From Thermophilibacter mediterraneus (GTDB lineage: Bacteria; Actinomycetota; Coriobacteriia; Coriobacteriales; Atopobiaceae), in contig NZ_FPKO01000009.1 of the NCBI RefSeq assembly GCF_900119385.1, forward strand, positions 62,001 to 126,000: a DNA stretch of 64,000 bases, given 5' to 3'. A program made the position numbers and the translations under genes. The notes beneath the pieces were generated by a model that was given only the letters and a program-made list of their open reading frames with translations, was not told the origin of the DNA and searched no databases. Shown here one piece after another: positions 1 through 8,500 of this stretch (its first letter is position 1; each line of letters starts with the position of its first letter).

Positions 1-52
1 CTTGCCCCGCGGCGGCTGCCCCCCGCACGCGAAGCCCTCGACGATGATTCGT

Positions 53-67
53 GGCATGAAACATGCC
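53..67. repeat. short palindrome, 3' of the first gene
   Basis: A 6-bp perfect stem (GGCATG/CATGCC) with an AAA loop. It lies downstream of the S-component gene, which reads on the minus strand. It could be a weak terminator, but no T-run follows. Nothing else is recognisable in bases 1-130. Confidence 0.3.
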
Positions 68-130
68 TACGATAGCCAAGTGACGTGACGATGTAAAGGG
101 GCACACGACAGTTGTGGAGACGCGTCCCAC

Positions 131-841
131 TCACAGGTCGTACTTCTCCACGACGCGACGGATGGCGCGACCCCAGCCCTCCCAGATCGCAGCGAGGAAG
201 CCCGTCGTTGCCACGCCGTGCGTGACGTCGAGCGGCAGGCTCGCAGCGCAGGCCGCGAGCGCCGCCTGCCAGGTGAGCGGCTGCACGTAGCCGAGCACGT
301 GATAGCCGTTGAGGATGAGGCCGTACACCAGGCCGGAGGCGAGCCCCCAGCCGTAGAGGACCCAGCGCCGGTCGAGGGCGCCGCGCTCGGCGAGGATCCC
401 GCCCACGTAGCCCACGAGGCCCCACGCGTACATCTGCCAGGGCGTCCACGGCCCCTGCCCGAAGAAGAAGTTGGAGAGCAGCGCAGCGAGCGCCCCCACC
501 ACGAAGCCGCTGCGCCTCCCGAGCGCCGCGCCCGCGACGATGGCGATCGCCGAGACGGGCTTGACGTCGGGCAGCGGCGCAAAGAGCACGCGCCCCGCCG
601 CGGCGAGCGCGGCGAGGACCGCCGTGGGCATGAGCTGGCGAAGCGCCGGGCGCGACGACTCGAAGCTCGCGAGCACGAGAACGACGGCGAGCGCGCACAC
701 CATGAGCGTGAGGCCCGCCGTGGCACGCACCCCCGCGGCCGCGAGCGCCACCAGCGCGACGGGGACCGCCGCGAGCGCGGGCATCTCGACGGCGCCAAAG
801 AGGCCGGCGGTCGACGGGCGTGTTTGCTTCTTTGCGTTCAT
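131..841 (-). CDS. ECF-type transporter S component (probable corrinoid uptake)
   Basis: A 236-residue hydrophobic protein with about six membrane segments. It is the probable substrate-binding membrane subunit of an energy-coupling-factor importer. The motif FFFGQGPWTPWQM near residue 130, in a loop after a helix, resembles one I associate with a group of ECF S components. The partner subunits EcfA and EcfT and a DUF4430 lipoprotein lie just upstream on the same strand, which fits one import system. The start is the ATG giving MNAKKQ; its ribosome site is weak. The substrate is inferred to be a cobalamin-type compound from the DUF4430 gene (domain also found in transcobalamins) and the riboswitch-like leader at 4145-4285. 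It is separated from ecfA by an unrelated gene on the other strand. Confidence 0.75.
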   Translation of the reverse strand: MNAKKQTRPSTAGLFGAVEMPALAAVPVALVALAAAGVRATAGLTLMVCALAVVLVLASFESSRPALRQLMPTAVLAALAAAGRVLFAPLPDVKPVSAIAIVAGAALGRRSGFVVGALAALLSNFFFGQGPWTPWQMYAWGLVGYVGGILAERGALDRRWVLYGWGLASGLVYGLILNGYHVLGYVQPLTWQAALAACAASLPLDVTHGVATTGFLAAIWEGWGRAIRRVVEKYDL

Positions 842-886
842 GGGTACCAGTTTGCCATAGCGCACGCCGCGAGCGAGGAGGACACC

Positions 887-1315
887 ATGCTGTACATCGG
901 CAACTTCAGCTACAACGACGACTCGGACGGCAAGGACAACTACTGCCTCATGCCCTGCGTCGTGCAGGCGGAGAGCGCCGACGAGGCGATGGAGAAGTTC
1001 GCCGAGCACTTCCAGTCGATCCGCAAGAACTCGGACCTCCTCGACGGGGCGCACGAGATCTTCCTCGACTCGCTCTGCGAGCTCGAGGAGGCCCCCTCCG
1101 ACCCCGTCATCTGCCAGTGGCAGAAGATCGTGCCCGCCATGGACGGCCTGTGCTCCATCACGAGCGCACTGCCCGTGGTCGACGAGGACAACGACTTCGC
1201 CAACGCCTACGGCTGGGGCGAGGAGGACGAGGACGACGAGCACGGCCACTACGACGACCTGGACGACATCGACGAGGACGCCATGTCGGAGAGCGAGCCG
1301 TTCCTGCTGTTCTAA
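887..1315 (+). CDS. acidic hypothetical protein
   Basis: A 142-residue protein of unknown function with no signal peptide or membrane segment. The first 90 residues look like a compact folded domain. The C-terminal 45 residues are extremely acidic (runs of Glu and Asp around residues 110-135). The start ATG has a good GAGGAGG site. It sits alone on the plus strand between the two halves of the ECF locus, and its 5' end is only 45 bp from the divergent S-component start. Codon use looks native. I recognise no family. Confidence 0.7.
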   Translation: MLYIGNFSYNDDSDGKDNYCLMPCVVQAESADEAMEKFAEHFQSIRKNSDLLDGAHEIFLDSLCELEEAPSDPVICQWQKIVPAMDGLCSITSALPVVDEDNDFANAYGWGEEDEDDEHGHYDDLDDIDEDAMSESEPFLLF

Positions 1316-1358
1316 GTGCCCCGCGGGCGGCCTCTGCCCCGGTGGCCCGGGACGGGGC

Positions 1359-2753
1359 TCAGCCCCACAGCCAAGACGTCGCGAAGAACTCCCCAGTGGG
1401 CTCGGTCGCGGCGATCGCGCCGTCGAACATGAGCGAGACCCGGTCGGCCACGGCGCGGACGAACCCCATGTCGTGCGTGGCGAGAAGAACCGTGGCGCCG
1501 TCGTCGCGCGCCGACGCGAGGCGCTCGGCGAGCCGCTCGCGCGCGGCTCGGTCGAGGCCCTTGGTGGGCTCGTCGAGCAGCAGCAGGCGCGGGTGCACGA
1601 GCAGCAGCTTCTCGAGCGCGAGGAGATGCTGCTGGCCGCCGGAGAGGTCGTAGGGATGACGGTCGGGCGCGTCGGCGAGGCCCATGCGCCCGAGCGCGGC
1701 GTCGACCTCCGCGCGCGCGTAGCCGCCGGTGCGCGACCACTCTGTCAGCTCGTCGAGCACGGTCTCGCGCGAGAGCAGCGCCCGAGGGGACTGGGGCAGC
1801 AGCGCCTGGGATGCCCCGAGGCGGTTGCGCACGCGCCCGCGGGCCGGGCGCAGCACCCCCGCCGCCACGGAGAGCAGCGTCGACTTGCCACAGCCGTTCG
1901 ACCCCACGAGCGCGCGGACCTCGCCCTCCCCCACCTCGAGGTCGAGCTCGCGCAGAACCCAGCCCCCCTCGCGGTCGTAGCGGTACCAGACGTCGCGCGC
2001 CGAGAGCGCAGGCGCGGCGGGGACCCGTGCGTCGGCACGCGGCGCGGGTGCGGCCAGCGGACGCTCGGAAAGCCCCTCGAGCGGGACCTCGCGCACGGAG
2101 CCTCCCGAGAGCTCGAGCGCGCGCGTGGCGTACTCGACCATCGCCGCGGGGGAGTGCGTGGCGACCACGACGGTCAGGCCCAGCTCGCGATTGGCGCGGA
2201 ACAGCAGGCCGAGGAAGCGCTTCTCCGCGAGGGGGTCGAGCATGCTCGTGGGCTCGTCGAGCAGCAGCAGGCGCGGGCGCATCACGAGCGCGGAGGCGAG
2301 CGCGAGAACCTGGCGCTGGCCCCCTGAGAGCTGGGCGGTGCGCGCGCGGAACCACGGCTCGATGCCCAGGAAGTTGCAGCACTCCGCCACGCGCCGGCGC
2401 ATCTCCGCCTCCGGCACGCCGAGGTTCTCGAGCCCAAAGGCCAGCTCGTGCCAGACCGTGTCGCAGACGACCTGCGCGTCGGGGCTCTGGAAGACGTAGC
2501 CCACGGCGCGCGCGGAAGCGACGGGGTCGAGCGCGCGAACATCCTCGCCGTGGACGCGCACCGACCCAAAGCGCTCGCCCCCCGGCGAGATCTCCGGCTT
2601 CGCCAGGCGCAGAAGCGTTGACTTGCCCGAACCCGTCGCGCCCACGAGCAGGCAGAACTCCCCCTCCCCCACCGAGAGGCTGGCGTCGCGGAGCACGGGC
2701 GCCGAGGCGCCCGCGTACGAGAAGGACACGCGATCGTACTCAAGCGCGCCCAC
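1359..2753 (-). CDS. ECF transporter ATPase, two ATP-binding domains fused
   Basis: A 464-residue fusion of two ABC ATPase domains, equivalent to EcfA1 plus EcfA2, that powers the ECF importer. Domain 1 (about residues 5-220) has Walker A GATGSGKST, signature LSGGQRQ and Walker B LLLLDEPT. Domain 2 (about 245-460) has GSNGCGKST, LSGGQQH and LLLLDEPT. The fused form is common in Actinobacteria. I chose a GTG start preceded by GGGAGGTGG; another GTG lies nine bases upstream. The start overlaps the 3' end of ecfT, so translation is probably coupled. Confidence 0.85.
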   Translation of the reverse strand: MGALEYDRVSFSYAGASAPVLRDASLSVGEGEFCLLVGATGSGKSTLLRLAKPEISPGGERFGSVRVHGEDVRALDPVASARAVGYVFQSPDAQVVCDTVWHELAFGLENLGVPEAEMRRRVAECCNFLGIEPWFRARTAQLSGGQRQVLALASALVMRPRLLLLDEPTSMLDPLAEKRFLGLLFRANRELGLTVVVATHSPAAMVEYATRALELSGGSVREVPLEGLSERPLAAPAPRADARVPAAPALSARDVWYRYDREGGWVLRELDLEVGEGEVRALVGSNGCGKSTLLSVAAGVLRPARGRVRNRLGASQALLPQSPRALLSRETVLDELTEWSRTGGYARAEVDAALGRMGLADAPDRHPYDLSGGQQHLLALEKLLLVHPRLLLLDEPTKGLDRAARERLAERLASARDDGATVLLATHDMGFVRAVADRVSLMFDGAIAATEPTGEFFATSWLWG

Positions 2754-3624
2754 GCGGACCACCTCCCCCGTCGCGGGAGGACGCCAGGGAGAGCGTCGCC
2801 GGGAGCGCCGCGAGGACGGCCCACGGCAGGTAGCGCCACCAGGGGCCCAGGTCGGACATGCGCGGGTAGAACCGCCAGCCGGAGCACGTCTCCCAGGTGC
2901 ACCAGGCGCAGAGGGCGAGGAGCGCGACGATGCCCGCCAGGGCGGCGGCGTCGCACCCGCGCACCCGCTCGGGCCGGTAGCAGGTGCGCGGTCGGCCGGA
3001 CTCCCACCCGCGGGCGCGCATCGAGTCCGCGCGCTCGACGGAGTCCTCGAGCGACCAGGCGAGCAGCATGGTCGAGGTGCGAACAAGCTCGTCGCGCAGG
3101 CCGAGGCGCGCGCCGGCGGCGGTGCAGGCGGAGGCGGTCGCGCGCATCGTGCGGGCGCGGGAGAGCATCTGCGGCAGGAGCTGCGACGCCATCGACGCCA
3201 CGAGCGGCAGCGAGCGGGCACGGCGCGGCGAGAGCGCGAGGAGGCGGTCCTGCGTGAGCACCGCCGCGGCGCCCTCGAGCCACAGGGCGACAGCCACCAT
3301 GAGCGCGCCCATCGTCGCCCCGTAGGCGAGGCTCTCCGCGTACACGCTGCGCGGCCCCACCTTGAGCAGGAGCGTGGATCCGGACGCCGAGAAGAACGGG
3401 TTGGCCAGGCACACGAGCGCGAGCAGGGGGAGCTGCCAGCGCAGCCCCCGGAGCGTGGCGCGGCCGCCGCGCGCGACCAGGGAGAAGGTCAGCGCGCCCG
3501 CGAGGGAGAGCGCCACGTAGACGGGCTGCACCGACAGCATCGACAGCAGGGCCGTCCCCGCGAGGAGCGTCGCGGGGACGGCCGCATGACAAGCGTCGAA
3601 GGGTGTGGGGCGCGCGGACGCCAC
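2740..3624 (-). CDS. ecfT: ECF transporter transmembrane protein EcfT
   Basis: A 294-residue membrane protein that links the S component to the ATPases. About five membrane helices are visible, with a cytoplasmic helical region between them. The conserved EcfT coupling motif appears as SMRARGWES near residue 205 (the Ala-Arg-Gly type signature that contacts the ATPase grooves). It follows the DUF4430 lipoprotein gene by 15 bp and overlaps the ATPase gene by about 14 bp, so the three genes form one operon. Confidence 0.85.
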   Translation of the reverse strand: MASARPTPFDACHAAVPATLLAGTALLSMLSVQPVYVALSLAGALTFSLVARGGRATLRGLRWQLPLLALVCLANPFFSASGSTLLLKVGPRSVYAESLAYGATMGALMVAVALWLEGAAAVLTQDRLLALSPRRARSLPLVASMASQLLPQMLSRARTMRATASACTAAGARLGLRDELVRTSTMLLAWSLEDSVERADSMRARGWESGRPRTCYRPERVRGCDAAALAGIVALLALCAWCTWETCSGWRFYPRMSDLGPWWRYLPWAVLAALPATLSLASSRDGGGGPRGRA

Positions 3625-3639
3625 GTTCTTCTCGCCGCG

Positions 3640-4113
3640 CTACTCGGTGAACTCGGTCACGTAGGTCCAGGTGACGACGTCACCGTCGGCAACCTCGAGC
3701 TGGGAGCAGCCCACCTCTGCCATCTCTCCGTTGACCTCGAACATCCAGCCGCTCATGTCGCCGAAGTCCCCGCCCGCAAGACCGCCTATGCCCTGAACGT
3801 ACATGCCGTAGTCGGAGTCCGACGCGTTGACGTCGGCCCCGGTGGCGACCAGGGCGTCGTAGACCGTGGAGCCCTCGGGCACGTCGACCTCGGTGGTGGA
3901 GGACTCGCCCTCGCCCGCGGTGGCGTCGATGGTCACCGAGACGGAGACGGTCGCCTGCTGCTCCTGCGCCGCGTCGGTGCCGGAGCTCGCGGAGCCGCCC
4001 GTGGCGGGTGCGGTGCCGCACGCGGCCAGGCCCACGGCGAGCGCGAGCGCCGCGAAGACGGCGCCGAGACGCGCGATCGGGTTCTTCTCGACAGTGCTGT
4101 TCTTCTGAGACAT
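3640..4113 (-). CDS. DUF4430 lipoprotein, transcobalamin-like
   Basis: A 157-residue lipoprotein. The signal peptide ends in the lipobox LAAC (Cys32). A Gly/Ser/Thr-rich linker follows, then a C-terminal domain of about 80 residues with the DUF4430 pattern, including GSTVYDALVATGAD and SGWMFEVNGE. DUF4430 resembles the C-terminal domain of transcobalamin/intrinsic factor and is often next to ECF transporters. I infer that it captures a corrinoid at the cell surface for the EcfT/A/S system. It is the first gene of the operon, behind a leader with a cobalamin-riboswitch-like core. Confidence 0.8.
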   Translation of the reverse strand: MSQKNSTVEKNPIARLGAVFAALALAVGLAACGTAPATGGSASSGTDAAQEQQATVSVSVTIDATAGEGESSTTEVDVPEGSTVYDALVATGADVNASDSDYGMYVQGIGGLAGGDFGDMSGWMFEVNGEMAEVGCSQLEVADGDVVTWTYVTEFTE

Positions 4114-4144
4114 CGTGCCTCGCTCTCTGCCCCCAGGGGGCGTC

Positions 4145-4285
4145 GGGAGGGCAAGGCAGGACAGGCGGCACGCGCGGCCGCCAACCTATGAACACAGTCT
4201 TGTGCTGTTCCGGAGTCAAACCGGAATCCTTTTTTCATCTACTAGGCGTAGCAGCTCTTCGAACCGTGCCCTCGATATGCAGTTG
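4145..4285 (-). promoter_or_regulatory. cobalamin riboswitch-like leader (diverged)
   Basis: On the minus strand, upstream of the DUF4430-EcfTA operon, the leader reads GGATTCCGGTTTGACTCCGG, followed within a few bases by AACAGCAC and AAGACTGTG. This matches the cobalamin aptamer core (GGNANNCGGTGNNANTCCG, then CNG and ACTGT), with some changes, notably GGTTTG for GGTGNN. The B12 box GCCACTG is not seen in canonical form, so the call is tentative. The predicted control (repression of corrinoid uptake when cobalamin is plentiful) fits the downstream genes. Confidence 0.5.
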
Positions 4286-4293
4286 CGGGGCCT

Positions 4294-4301
4294 AGTGTAG
4301 C
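4294..4301 (-). promoter_or_regulatory. -10 element for the ECF leader
   Basis: The minus strand reads GCTACACT, an extended -10 (TACACT). It would start transcription around 4287, just ahead of the riboswitch-like leader. The same GCTAYNMT word precedes several other genes in this window. Confidence 0.45.
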
Positions 4302-4452
4302 ATGCGACGGGCCTCGGGTCGGCGCGGCGGGGGCGCCGGGGCCCAGGCGGCAAAGCGGCCCCGACGGAGCCCCTGCGCCGACGGGACCGCCCAGCCGAGG
4401 GCCCGCGGGGCACAGGGAGGCCCCAGCCGAATGCCCGCCCCGCTGGGCGTCA

Positions 4453-4662
4453 CCGAAACGGAGCATCTGACGAAAGCCCCACCGAGCGCGCCGCCGAAAC
4501 GGAGCGTCTGACGAAAGCCCCACCGAGGGCGCCGCCGAAACGGAGCGTCTGACGAAAGCCCCACCGAAACGGAGCATCTGACGAAACTGGGCCTCCTGAG
4601 GGCGCGATTTTTGCAAGATGCTCCGTCTCGGCGGCGCCCTCGGTGGGGCTTTCGTCAGACGG
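4453..4662. repeat. 41-bp direct repeats with a terminal inverted copy
   Basis: Two complete 41-bp units begin CCGAAACGGAGC, at 4453 and 4494. Two shortened units follow at 4535 and 4564. One inverted copy lies at 4619-4662 (TGCTCCGTCTCGGCGGCGCC and onwards). The inverted copy can pair with any direct copy to make a stem of about 40 bp. The array lies between the ECF operon promoter and the 3' end of the SGNH hydrolase gene. No protein-like reading was found in it. The GC-rich bases 4302-4450 hold nothing I recognise. Confidence 0.8.
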
Positions 4663-4721
4663 GGGGCAGGAACGACGCCGGAGCGCGGGGACCGGGGCCG
4701 AGCGGCGTGGGACGATCGCGC

Positions 4722-5387
4722 CTACATCCCCAGCAGGCGGTGGATCTCGGGCCGCAGGAGCTCGGCGAGAAGCGCGAAGCCCTCGTCGCTCAGGTGCAGG
4801 CCGTCGCGATAGAGGCGCACGTCGGCGTCGCCCCGCTCGTCGAGAAACGCGTCGAAGACGTCGAGGAACGCCACACGCCCGTCGCGGATGAGCTCGCGCT
4901 CCTGGGGCAAGATCATGCGCAGCAGGTCGTTGCTGCGCCCGCAGGGCTTGGCGCGGTATCCGTCGAGCTCCTCCACGCACGGCAGCGGGCTCCACAGCAA
5001 AACGCGCGCCTCCGGCAGGTTGCCCAGGACGAGGTCCACGAGGTCGCGCACGTTGCAGGCGACGTCGCGCGGGCTTGCCATCACGGTGTTGCCCAGGTCG
5101 TTGGTGCCCACCATCAGGACCACGAGGCGCGGGCGGCGCTTGATGACGGCCTCGTCGGCCATCCAGAGCAGCTCCTGCGAGACGGAGCCGGCGATGCCGC
5201 AGTTGTGCCTGACAGCCAGCTCGGGAAAGTGGAGGTCGACGGGGAAGAGCTCGGTGAGAGAGTCGCCGAGGAAGACCACGCCCCCTCCCTCGGCGTCCCT
5301 GCCGCTCCGAACGATCTCGAGCATGCGCTCGAGCTGGCGCTCTCGCAGCTGAAAGAAGCGGGGGTTGTAGGTCATGCTCTCCCTCAT
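4722..5387 (-). CDS. SGNH/GDSL-family hydrolase
   Basis: A 221-residue serine esterase/lipase-like hydrolase without a signal peptide, so probably cytoplasmic. Block I is GDSLTE with nucleophile Ser43. The block III motif VGTNDLGN supplies the oxyanion Asn. Block V DGLHLSDEGF supplies the catalytic Asp and His. The likely substrates are acyl or acetyl esters of sugars or lipids; the exact one cannot be read. The start is the ATG after GGAGGT (spacing short); the next in-frame ATG four codons on is possible. It is monocistronic. Confidence 0.85.
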   Translation of the reverse strand: MRESMTYNPRFFQLRERQLERMLEIVRSGRDAEGGGVVFLGDSLTELFPVDLHFPELAVRHNCGIAGSVSQELLWMADEAVIKRRPRLVVLMVGTNDLGNTVMASPRDVACNVRDLVDLVLGNLPEARVLLWSPLPCVEELDGYRAKPCGRSNDLLRMILPQERELIRDGRVAFLDVFDAFLDERGDADVRLYRDGLHLSDEGFALLAELLRPEIHRLLGM

Positions 5388-5521
5388 GGGACCTCCATGT
5401 TCACGGGGCGGGGGCGCCGATGCGCCGCGCACCATTGTCGCACGAAGCGGGGCTGCCGCGAGCGGGTGGGGCGGGCGCGCTCGCCCGTCCGCTCACGGCC
5501 GTCGGGTCTAGTTCTCTCAAA

Positions 5522-5548
5522 TGTGGGTAAACGAGGCTCATTTACCCC
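5522..5548. promoter_or_regulatory. palindrome ahead of the large surface-protein gene
   Basis: Seven-base arms GGGTAAA and TTTACCC are separated by nine bases, about 20 bp upstream of the chosen start codon. This could be an operator or a 5'UTR hairpin. No T-run follows, so it is not a terminator. Confidence 0.4.
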
Positions 5549-5568
5549 CTCGACCGAATCGAGCCCCC

Positions 5569-8500
5569 ATGTCCAGCGCACCGCGCACCCCACGCCTCGC
5601 GGCCCTCGCCCTCGTCCTTCTCGCCCTCGTCCTCTCCGTCCTCGCCCCGGCGCCCGCTCGCGCCGAGCCAATCCTCAAGCTCACCGACCCGGGCACCTCG
5701 CAGGGCTGGGTCGACCTCTTTGGCGACGGGTCCGGCCCGCTCTCCTACTCGACCGGGCAGTCCGGGCGCATCTGGGTAGACAAGTCCGTCTACGGCAGCT
5801 CCGAGGAGGCGCGAGCCGCGGGCCTGCCCGCCTCCCTCGAGGACGAGGAGCACGGCTTTCTCGTGGGCCTCTCCGCCCTCTCGAGCGCCGCGTCCTTCCG
5901 CCACGAGGGCGGGCCCGCCCACGACGTCGCCATCGTGGTCCCGCTCAACCGCCTGCTCGTTGACAGGACCTACGACGGGCGCGCCCAGGCGGCGCACCTC
6001 GCCGACGCCCTCAACGCAGCGATATCGCGCCTCATGGCCGAGAACGCCGACGGGGCGACGCCCACCCGCGTGAGCGTGGTCGGCTACAGCTCCGACGTGA
6101 CGACGCTCATGCCGCTCGCGTCGTACGTGCCCGACGACCAGGGGCGCTACGTACGCTTTGTCCCGGCGACCGCCTCCTCCCCCGCCGCGCTCGAGGTGGT
6201 GGCGAGCCCCTCCGACCCGCACGTCGAGACCCGGAGCGGCTCCTTCGGTTCCGGCCTCTACCTGCAGCGGGCGGCGTACGTGGCGGGAGAGTCCCTCGTG
6301 GAGGCCGCCGACGACGCGGGCGCGTCGGGGCGTGCGCCCGTGATGGCGCTCGTGTCCCTCGAGGCGCCGTCGATGGCGAGCGCCCAGATCGACGAGCCGA
6401 GCGCCTACACGGGTGACCCGACGGGCTTCCTCGGCCCGCTGCCGGGCTCGCACGAGACCGGGTACGGCACGGACGCGCCGCTCGCGACGATGCTCACCGT
6501 GCGCCTCGAGGCCCGGCGCGTGGCAGCGGCGTGGGAGGGGGCCAGCGCGCACGGCGACCTCGAGCTCTACACCACCGGGCTCGACACCACGGACATGGCG
6601 GCCTACCTGCTCGAGACCGCGAGCGCCCAGGAGTCGATGACGCTCGAGGACACGGTCGCCGGCCAGCGGGTCGACCTGGCGCAGAACCTGCGCGATGCCG
6701 CCCGCGCCTACGGCGAGGCTGCCGCCGCGGGCGAGAGGGGCGTGTCGCTCGACCTCGTGGGGTCGAGCGGATCGGGCCTCGTGAGCGAGAGCGTGACGCT
6801 TCCCGTCGTGGACGGCCTCGTCTCCGCGGACGACGGCTACGCACTCTCCTCCGTCGACGAGTACCTCTCCGCCCGCAGCGCGCGGGCGCTCTCCTGGGCG
6901 CTCGACACCGTGGTCGACCGCATGCTCGACGTCGAGTACGACGCCCCCGCCTCGGGCGGGGAGGGATCGGAGCTGCCCGGCGGGAGCCGCGTGAGCGTGA
7001 GCGACCGCGTGGGGGCCGGCATGCTCGTCGGCCGCGTGGACGGCATCGCATACGGTGACGAGCTGCTCGACGGCGCGCTCGCCGCGCGTGCCGTCCAGAT
7101 CAGCCTCGACAACCCCGTCCACATCGAGGCGACGCACGAGTTCGCCTACCTCATCAGCGCCGTGAACGCCCGCTACCACCTTGGCGGCGCCGCGTACGGC
7201 CTCTTCTACGACGCCCTCCTCGACCGCCAGATCTACTACGACGGCGAGACGTCCTTCTCCAACCGCGCCTCGTGGTACGTCGACGCCGACCACGGCATGG
7301 TCGCAGGCGACGGCCTCCCCTACCGCTTCGCCCGCGCCGACGAGGTGAACGCCATCGCCAACGGCACCTGGGAGCAGGACGAGGGCGTGCGCCCGCGCGT
7401 CGAGGCGTCGCGCGACGCCGGGGCCTCCGCCGTGTGCGAGACCTACTTCTACATCGGCAACCTCGAGAACCAGTACACGGGCGGGGACGCGGCGCTCTAC
7501 GACTTCGTGGTCATGGTCGAGACCGACCTCGACACCGGACGGCAGACGCTTTTGCTCTCCGCGCCCGTCGAGGCCGTGCCTGCCCGCCTCGCGAGCGTGA
7601 CCGTCCACGAGGACGGCTCCGCGACGATGGCGCTCGGGGACAGCGGGGACACCCGCCCCGTGCGCCTCGTCTACGAGGTGCGGCCCACCGCCCCCGTCGA
7701 GGCGCTCCTCGAGCGCATCGAGGCGGGCGGGACCGTGAGCGACGAGGAGCTCGCGCGGGCCGCGGGCGCGGGCGTCGCCCAGACGGCGTCGGGCGGGCGG
7801 CTGCTCTACGCGAGCGCCTTCGACGGCTCCGGCGCGCAGGCCGAGGCCGGCGCGAGCGCCTCGGCCTGGGTCGCCCCCGGCAACTCCTACTACTCATTCG
7901 CGCACGACGCGCCGCTCTTCTCGCTCAAGGGCGACCAGACGCTCCCCGCGTCGGGTCTCCCCGCGGCAGATCAGCTCGAGCCGCTCACGACCGAGCCCGT
8001 CGCCGGCGCGACCTACTACTACGCCAAGGTGATCTACGACGCCGCCCTCACCGCGCCCGGCGCGGAGGTGCCCGCTGAGCAGCGCACCGTCTACCTGCCC
8101 TACGTTGCCCCGAGCGAGCAGGAGGGGCGCCTCGCCATGGGCCGGGACGGCCAGTGGCTCGCACTCGCCGGCACGCCCAAGCACCTCGTCCCCATCGAGC
8201 TCGGATCTCACGAGAAGGACGTCAACGTCACGGGCAGCGCCCCGTACTCCGAGCGCCTGGGCATCGAGCAGACGCGAGACGACGGAATCCGCCTCCGGGC
8301 GCGACTGGGAAACAACGGCCTGCTCGTCCTGCCCCCGCAGGCAGGAAGCGCGGGGCTCGTAGTGGAGAAGAGCCTCGACGGCGGGGGGCACGCGCTCACG
8401 GACGCCGAGCGCTCCCGCGCGTTCGCCTTTGACGTCACGCTCGCACGGGCGGACGGCACGCCGCTCGACGCCCCCGTCCTGGTGACGGGGCCGTCCGGCG

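Noticed and set aside
5521-5568. ATG at 5521 as start of the surface protein
   Set aside because: It would put 16 polar residues before the signal peptide and overlaps the palindrome; the ATG at 5569 gives a normal signal sequence.
5542-7608. A 688-residue minus-strand reading frame opposite the surface-protein gene
   Set aside because: It has His/Arg/Gly/Val-rich composition typical of antisense translation of high-GC genes, with no domains; the plus-strand protein is clearly real.
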